From Taxawa tesnikishii (nom. ined.) (taxonomy: Eukaryota; Ascomycota; Dothideomycetes; Dothideales), in contig JAPDRO010000001.1 of assembly GCA_030247885.1 (NCBI GenBank), positions 992,001 to 1,056,000 on the forward strand: DNA of 64,000 bases. Reading direction: 5' to 3'. The number at the start of each line of letters is the position of its first letter. Within the stretch, counting starts at the first letter, position 1. This document shows, in pieces, positions 58,673 through 64,000 of this stretch. The notes below the pieces were generated by a model that saw only the letters and a list, made by a program, of their open reading frames with translations, was not told the DNA's origin and did no database searches. Both the position numbers and the translations under genes were made by a program.

Positions 58673-61600
58673 ATGGACCTCCGCCCCTATGAGGAGAACA
58701 ATGAGGTGTCCGCCAACCCCATAAAGTCGAATCCCGTCAAGCGCATACGATGGGCAACACAGCGGGTGACGGGCGGACAAGGGCAGAAGAAGCGCGAGAA
58801 CATCTTCAGACGGTTATCGCATCGACGCGCCAATGCCGACGAGAAGAAGAGAGAGTCCGCGGGCAGCGATATAGTGGGCGCGCACGCCGGTTCGGAAGAC
58901 GGCAGTGAAGCTGCAGGACCCGGACGCAGGATATTCTTCAACCAACCACTACCTGACGACGCCCGAGATGAAGACGGAGCACCTACACAGCAGTTTGTAC
59001 GCAACAAGATCCGAACAGCGAAGTACACGCCTATCAGTTTCGTGCCGAAGAACCTGTGGTTCCAATTCCATAATATAGCCAACGTTTATTTCTTCTTCAT
59101 CATCATTCTTTCTGTAAGTGGCTAGATTTGTCTTGTTCCCTTGCGCCAGGCTGACTGAGGAAACCACTAGATCTTTTCGATCTTTGGCGCATCAAATCCT
59201 GGGCTGAGCGCCGTACCTCTTATTGTCATTCTGTTCGTTACGGCCGTCAAAGACGGCATCGAAGATTGGAGGAGAACGGTGCTTGATAAGGAGCTGAACA
59301 ATGCCCCCGTGCATCGCCTTGTCGACTGGGAAAACGTCAACACTGCAGAGGACAAAGTGTCGCTGTGGAGAAAATTCAAGAAGGCATGCACGCGATCGAT
59401 TACCCTCGTTTGGAGACTGTGGAAGGGACGCAAGGAGAAGAAGCAGAGCAAGGGCAAAGGATATGCAGATAGGGCCATGGACCAGGGCAGACCGTCAATA
59501 GATACGAGGAGGACCTCAGTTTTCTCGCAGCGTCTTTCGCTGCAGTCTACGCGGGACGAATCCGGTGCCATGGAGATGACGCCTGTACCCTCACCCGTCC
59601 CAGGTCAGTCACGGTCTGGCGACAAGGAAATCGATCTGGGGGATCATGTCCGGCAGCAGCTGAGCAACCCGGCCGCAAAGCCACATGAGCTCCACCAAAC
59701 ACTCGAAGTTCCCAAGGAGAACTATGGCGGTAACGAGATTCCAGCGAAGCGGTTTTACGGCAACCTGGTGAACCCCAACAAGCAGGCTGCGGAAAAGGCG
59801 CGCTTCAAGAAAGATTACTGGAAGAACGTGCAGGTCGGAGACTTCGTGAGACTCTTTAACGAGGAGCAGATCCCCGCAGACATCGTTGTGCTATCGACCT
59901 CCGATCCTGACGGAGCGTGTTACATTGAGACCAAAAACCTGGACGGAGAGACTAACCTGAAGGTCCGAAACGCCCTCCGTTGCGGACAGAAGGTCAGGCG
60001 TGCGCGCGATTGCGAAAGGACAGATTTCATGATTGAGAGCGAGCCGCCCCACGCAAACCTCTACTCTTACAGCGGCGCTGTCAGGTGGAATCAACATGAC
60101 CCTAAGAATCCCGACGCAGCTCCAGTGGGGATGGCTGAGCCAATTTCGATCAACAACTTACTTCTCAGAGGCTGTACCGTACGAAACACGGAATGGGTCA
60201 TGGGAGTCGTTGTTTTCACCGGCGAGGAAACGAAGATCATGCTCAACTCCGGTATCACTCCTAGCAAGCGCGCCCAGATCTCCAAGGACCTGAACTGGAA
60301 CGTCATATACAACTTCTTCATCCTGTTCATCATGTGTCTCATTGCAGCAGTCGTGCAGGGTCACACTTGGGGTGAGGGCAACAACTCTCTCGACTTCTTC
60401 GAGTTCGGATCGTATGGAGGTACCCCGGGTTTGAACGGTTTCATCACCTTCTGGGCGGCCATCATTCTTTTCCAGAACTTGGTGCCGATTTCGCTCTACA
60501 TTACTCTGGAAATTATCCGTACCGCGCAAGCGTTCTTCATCTACAGCGACACCTACATGTACTACGACAAGATCGATTATCCGTGTACACCAAAGTCGTG
60601 GAATATTTCCGACGACCTTGGCCAGATCGAGTATATCTTCTCCGACAAGACCGGCACGCTCACCCAAAACGTCATGGAGTTCAAGAAATGTACAATCAAC
60701 GGTGTTCCTTACGGCGAAGCATATACTGAGGCGCAAGCTGGTATGCAAAAGAGACAAGGTATCAACACCGAGGAAGAGGGCGCACGGGCAAGGGAACAGA
60801 TTGCGCATGACCGCGTCCGGATGCTGGAGAAGATCCGCAAGATTCATGACAATCCGTATCTTAGGGACGACGACCTCACTTTCGTCGCCCCGGATTATAT
60901 TGATGACCTTGCCGGTGATTCGGGGCCAGAGCAGCAGGCCGCTACTGAACACTTTATGCTGGTATTGGCGCTTTGTCACACCGTCATCACTGAGCGTACG
61001 CCTGGAGATCCGCCGAAGATCGAGTTCAAGGCACAGTCTCCCGATGAGGCCGCGCTTGTAGCTACTGCCCGCGACTGTGGCTTTACTGTCCTTGGTCACG
61101 CTGGCGATGGCGTCATCGTCAATGTGATGGGCGAGGAGAAAGAGTACACAGTCCTCAATATCCTCGAGTTCAACTCTTCCAGAAAGCGAATGAGCGCAAT
61201 CATGAGAATGCCCAACGGCAAGATCGTTTTGTTCTGCAAAGGTGCTGACAGCATAATCTACTCTAGACTGAGGGCTGGCGAGCAGCAAGCACTGCGGAAG
61301 ACGACTGCAGAGCACCTCGAGATGTTCGCTCGTGAAGGTCTCAGAACGCTCTGCATCGCTCAACGAGAGCTTGGCGAGGAGGAATATCAAGAGTGGAACA
61401 AGAAACACGACCTTGCCGCAGCGGCAATCACGGACCGTGAAGACAAGCTGGAGGAAGTTGCAGACGCTATCGAGCGGGATCTCACCCTTCTCGGTGGTAC
61501 TGCCATCGAGGACAGACTGCAAGAAGGTGTTCCGGACGCCATCGCTCTTCTTGCCGAGGCTGGTATCAAGCTTTGGGTCTTGACTGGCGACAAAGTCGAG

Positions 61601-63503
61601 ACAGCTATCAACATTGGATTCTCTTGCAACCTTCTCGGTAACGACATGGAGTTGATCGTTCTCAAGATTGACGACAACGACATCGTCAGGGCCGAAGAAG
61701 AGCTCGACAAGAACCTCAGCACATTCAACAAGACCGGATCAGACGAGGAACTCAAGGCTGCGAAGAAGAACCACGAACCTCCTGCGCCTACCCATGCCAT
61801 CGTGGTTGATGGAGATACTCTGAAACTTATGCTTGACGAGAAACTCAAACAGAAGTTCCTCTTGCTTTGCAAGGAGTGCAAAGCTGTCTTGTGTTGCCGT
61901 GTCAGTCCTAGTCAAAAGGCCGCCGTCGTTTCCATGGTCAAGAACGGTCTCGACGTTATTACTCTCTCCATTGGTGACGGTGCCAACGACGTTGCTATGA
62001 TCCAGGAGGCGCATGTCGGTGTCGGTATCGCAGGTGAGGAAGGTAGACAGGCAGTCATGTCTTCGGATTACGCCATTGGTCAATTCAGGTTCCTCACAAG
62101 GCTGGTGCTTGTACACGGTCGTTGGTCGTACAGACGGTTGGCTGAAACGATAGCCAACTTCTTCTACAAGGCAAGTGTCTTCTGTCTCCTGCTTTCGGTG
62201 TTTTGAAGTAGTGTACTGACCATCTCGCAGAATATCGTCTGGACTTTCGCACTGTTTTGGTACCAGATCTACGACAACTTCGATTGCTCATACGTCTTCG
62301 ACTACTCATATATCCTGCTCTACAACCTTGCCTTCACATCCCTTCCGGTTATCCTCATGGGTGTTTTGGACCAGGATGTCAATGACAAGGTCTCGCTTGC
62401 TGTGCCACAACTCTACAGAAGAGGTATTGAGAGGTTGGAGTGGACTCAGACCAAGTTCTGGTACGTTGACTTTCCGCCTTTCCGCGTCACGCAGCTCTGA
62501 CTCTATGCAGGATCTACATGCTCGATGGAGGCTACCAATCAGTCATATGTTACTTCTTGCCGTACCTCCTCTTCCAGAACGCGACTTTCAACACTGAATC
62601 CGGCCGCACTGTCAACGACAACAAGCGTATAGGTATCTATATCGCTAACGCAACAGTCGTCGTTGTCAACGTCTACCTCCTACTCAACACATTCCGATGG
62701 GACTGGTTGATGGTCCTCATTACGGCTATCTCCCTCCTTCTCATCTTTTTCTGGACGGGAGTCTATTCCTCATTTACTGCTGGCTTCACCTTCTACGACG
62801 CCGCTGCAGAATGTTATGGCCAACTTAGCTTCTGGGCTCTCACTTTACTCACAATCATCATCTGTCTCCTCCCTCGCTTCACCGCCAAAGCTTACCAGAA
62901 AATCTTCATGCCGCGCGACGCCGACATTATCCGTGAGCAGATCAGCCAAGGCCGCTTTCGTTACCTCAAGGACATCGACCCTAGCTCCAACAGCCAACTC
63001 CTGCAAACGCAAGACAAGTTGACCGACTCAGCATCCAGCTCCGAACTTAGTAAGCCTACCGACCTTCAGAAGACTTCCCCAACCACCACCAGATGGACAG
63101 AGACGACGACCAGCGGCCAATTTACCCGCCGTCGATCGCCGCAACCGCCACAACGCGCAATCCGCGCTCCCACAATGGCAGCGATGGCACAGACTACACA
63201 GGCCACAGATCGAGCATCGAGCGCAGCTTCCCGCCTGTCGGCCAGGTTACGTCAAACCCGTCCCTCGACTTCCAGCGCGGTGGCCAGGCCAATATCGGGA
63301 GTCAGACCGTCACAAGACCGAGCTTTGACCATTACGACAGGCCGCGGCCGAGCTTTGACAGGTTCCGGACGAGCATGGACCGTACGAGGGCAAGCTTTGA
63401 GGCAAGTCGTGATTTCACATCGGCGGCGTATCTGTCAAGGATCGAGAGTAGTCATTCCGGGAGAGGCGGCAGGAGGGAGGATATAACGGACGATTTGCGG
63501 TGA
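58673..63503 (+). CDS. P4-type ATPase, DNF1/DNF2-like phospholipid flippase, one frame slip
   Basis: Moves aminophospholipids/lyso-lipids from the outer to the cytosolic leaflet of plasma and endosomal membranes, with a Cdc50-type partner. Exons: 58673-59113, 59171-62170, 62231-62460, 62511-63503; 1,554 residues. Seen: N-terminal RTAKYTPISFVPKNLWFQFH, first membrane pair (NVYFFFIIILS / FGASNPGLSAVPLIVILFVT), actuator motif LDGETNLKVR, the P4 hallmark PISLY at about residue 585, phosphorylation site DKTGTLTQN (Asp about 640), KGADSIIYSRL, LTGDKVETAINIGFS (about 950), GDGANDVAMIQEAHVG (about 1085) and six C-terminal membrane helices. Intron 2 is GC-AG (AAG|GCAAGT). The frame slips at the C run 63077-63080; after it the tail DDDQRPIYPPSIAATATTRN...GTDYTGHRSSIERSFPP and repeated RPSFD elements resume. 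Confidence 0.95.
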
Positions 63504-64000
63504 CGACTCCCGCTCGAAAGGGGTGTTTGTTTGTTTGATTGTACAGAAGACTACTGGACCTGACCCTTTCTTACCTGGTCATGGAGCTGGAGCCGAAGGC
63601 GCAAAGGGGCGACTTTTTCGGGAGTTGGCAATCTAACGTTTCTGGGGGATACCGCGATCTTGGTGTTTCACTCCTTGTGTTTTGTTTGTTTTACGAAGTG
63701 TAAGCGGTATACCAGTCTCCTTGTTTGAACGCTAGAAACGAGTACCTTTGGCTCTACAACTGTACCGACGCGGGAGACAGTTGTTCGGGGTGTTGAGAAA
63801 TGGATTGCTGCTGTGTCTGCATATGGGCATCAAATGTAAATGGTACAAGCTAAATGAATCTGTTCCTTCGGTCTTCACTTCTTTGTCCGTGTCTCCTTTC
63901 TGTCTGGCTGTTGCATCTGCTTCAAAGAAGTGTTTGCTTGCTGGGCTCGCTTCCTCTGATTGGCTATGACCGCCCGCTTTCACATGCCAGACAAGACGCC
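63504..64000. other. 3' flank of the P4-ATPase gene
   Basis: 497 bases with a TTTG-rich 3' UTR-like start. No gene supported before the window ends. Confidence 0.55.

Noticed and set aside
60158-61522. 454-codon open frame on the minus strand inside the P4-ATPase gene
   Set aside because: Antisense shadow of a strongly conserved coding region with C/G-ending codons; no family motif and no splice or start context.
63049-63092. A 20-43-nt intron (GTAAGC...CAG) to explain the P4-ATPase tail shift
   Set aside because: The only phase-correct pair gives a 20-nt intron, too short; the 43-nt version leaves the wrong frame. A lost C at 63077-63080 is simpler.

Overview
This window is nuclear DNA from a filamentous ascomycete (Pezizomycotina). 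The protein families look most like Dothideomycetes, but that placement is from memory and untested. Evidence: short introns (mostly 45-110 nt) with GT/GC donors, AG acceptors and CTAAC/CTGAC-like branch sites; fungal families (SEN1, MCM1-type MADS, NUP53, VFA1, MED5, NADP-GDH, P4-ATPase); low-complexity Ser/Pro-rich proteins; many microsatellites in the spacers. I see no transposon, no CRISPR array and no secondary-metabolite cluster. It is an ordinary, mostly housekeeping region with long spacers.

Layout. 0-6.2 kb: SEN1 helicase (-). 8.1-11.3 kb: MCM1-like MADS factor (+) and nucleoporin NUP53 (+). 12.8-16.5 kb: coiled-coil orphan (+) and F-box protein (+). 17.7 kb: intron-bearing tRNA-Ile(UAU) (+). 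18.3-20.9 kb: divergent pair, Ilp-type conserved fungal protein (-) and aldo/keto reductase (+). 22.0-27.0 kb: NADP-glutamate dehydrogenase (+) and secreted GH92 alpha-mannosidase (+). 27.5-33.6 kb: YVH1 phosphatase (-) and C2H2 regulator (+). 36-41.3 kb: possible 58-aa gene (+), VFA1 (-), argininosuccinate lyase (+), RUS/DUF647 protein (+). 44-48.3 kb: RGS protein (+) and a disordered protein with a conserved tail (+). 48.8-56.9 kb: MED5 (-), divergent from a 1,250-aa Ser/Pro-rich orphan (+). 58.7-63.5 kb: DNF-type P4-ATPase (+). The genes do not form a pathway. They mix transcription, nuclear transport, ribosome maturation, lipid flipping and nitrogen/arginine metabolism.

The most important observation is about the sequence itself. 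Eleven genes that otherwise look intact and mostly essential are broken by about 20 one-base reading-frame slips. Nearly all sit in runs of 3-5 identical bases, and nearly all are one base too short. After restoring one base at each site and splicing predicted introns, gene lengths become exact multiples of three (SEN1 five sites, C2H2 three, several with two). This points to homopolymer under-calling in the assembly rather than pseudogenes, so any automatic annotation here will fragment genes. Biological points worth a look are at least two and up to four GC-AG introns, a 13-nt microexon, the tRNA intron, introns that keep the frame open, and an unresolved 5' end of the RGS gene.
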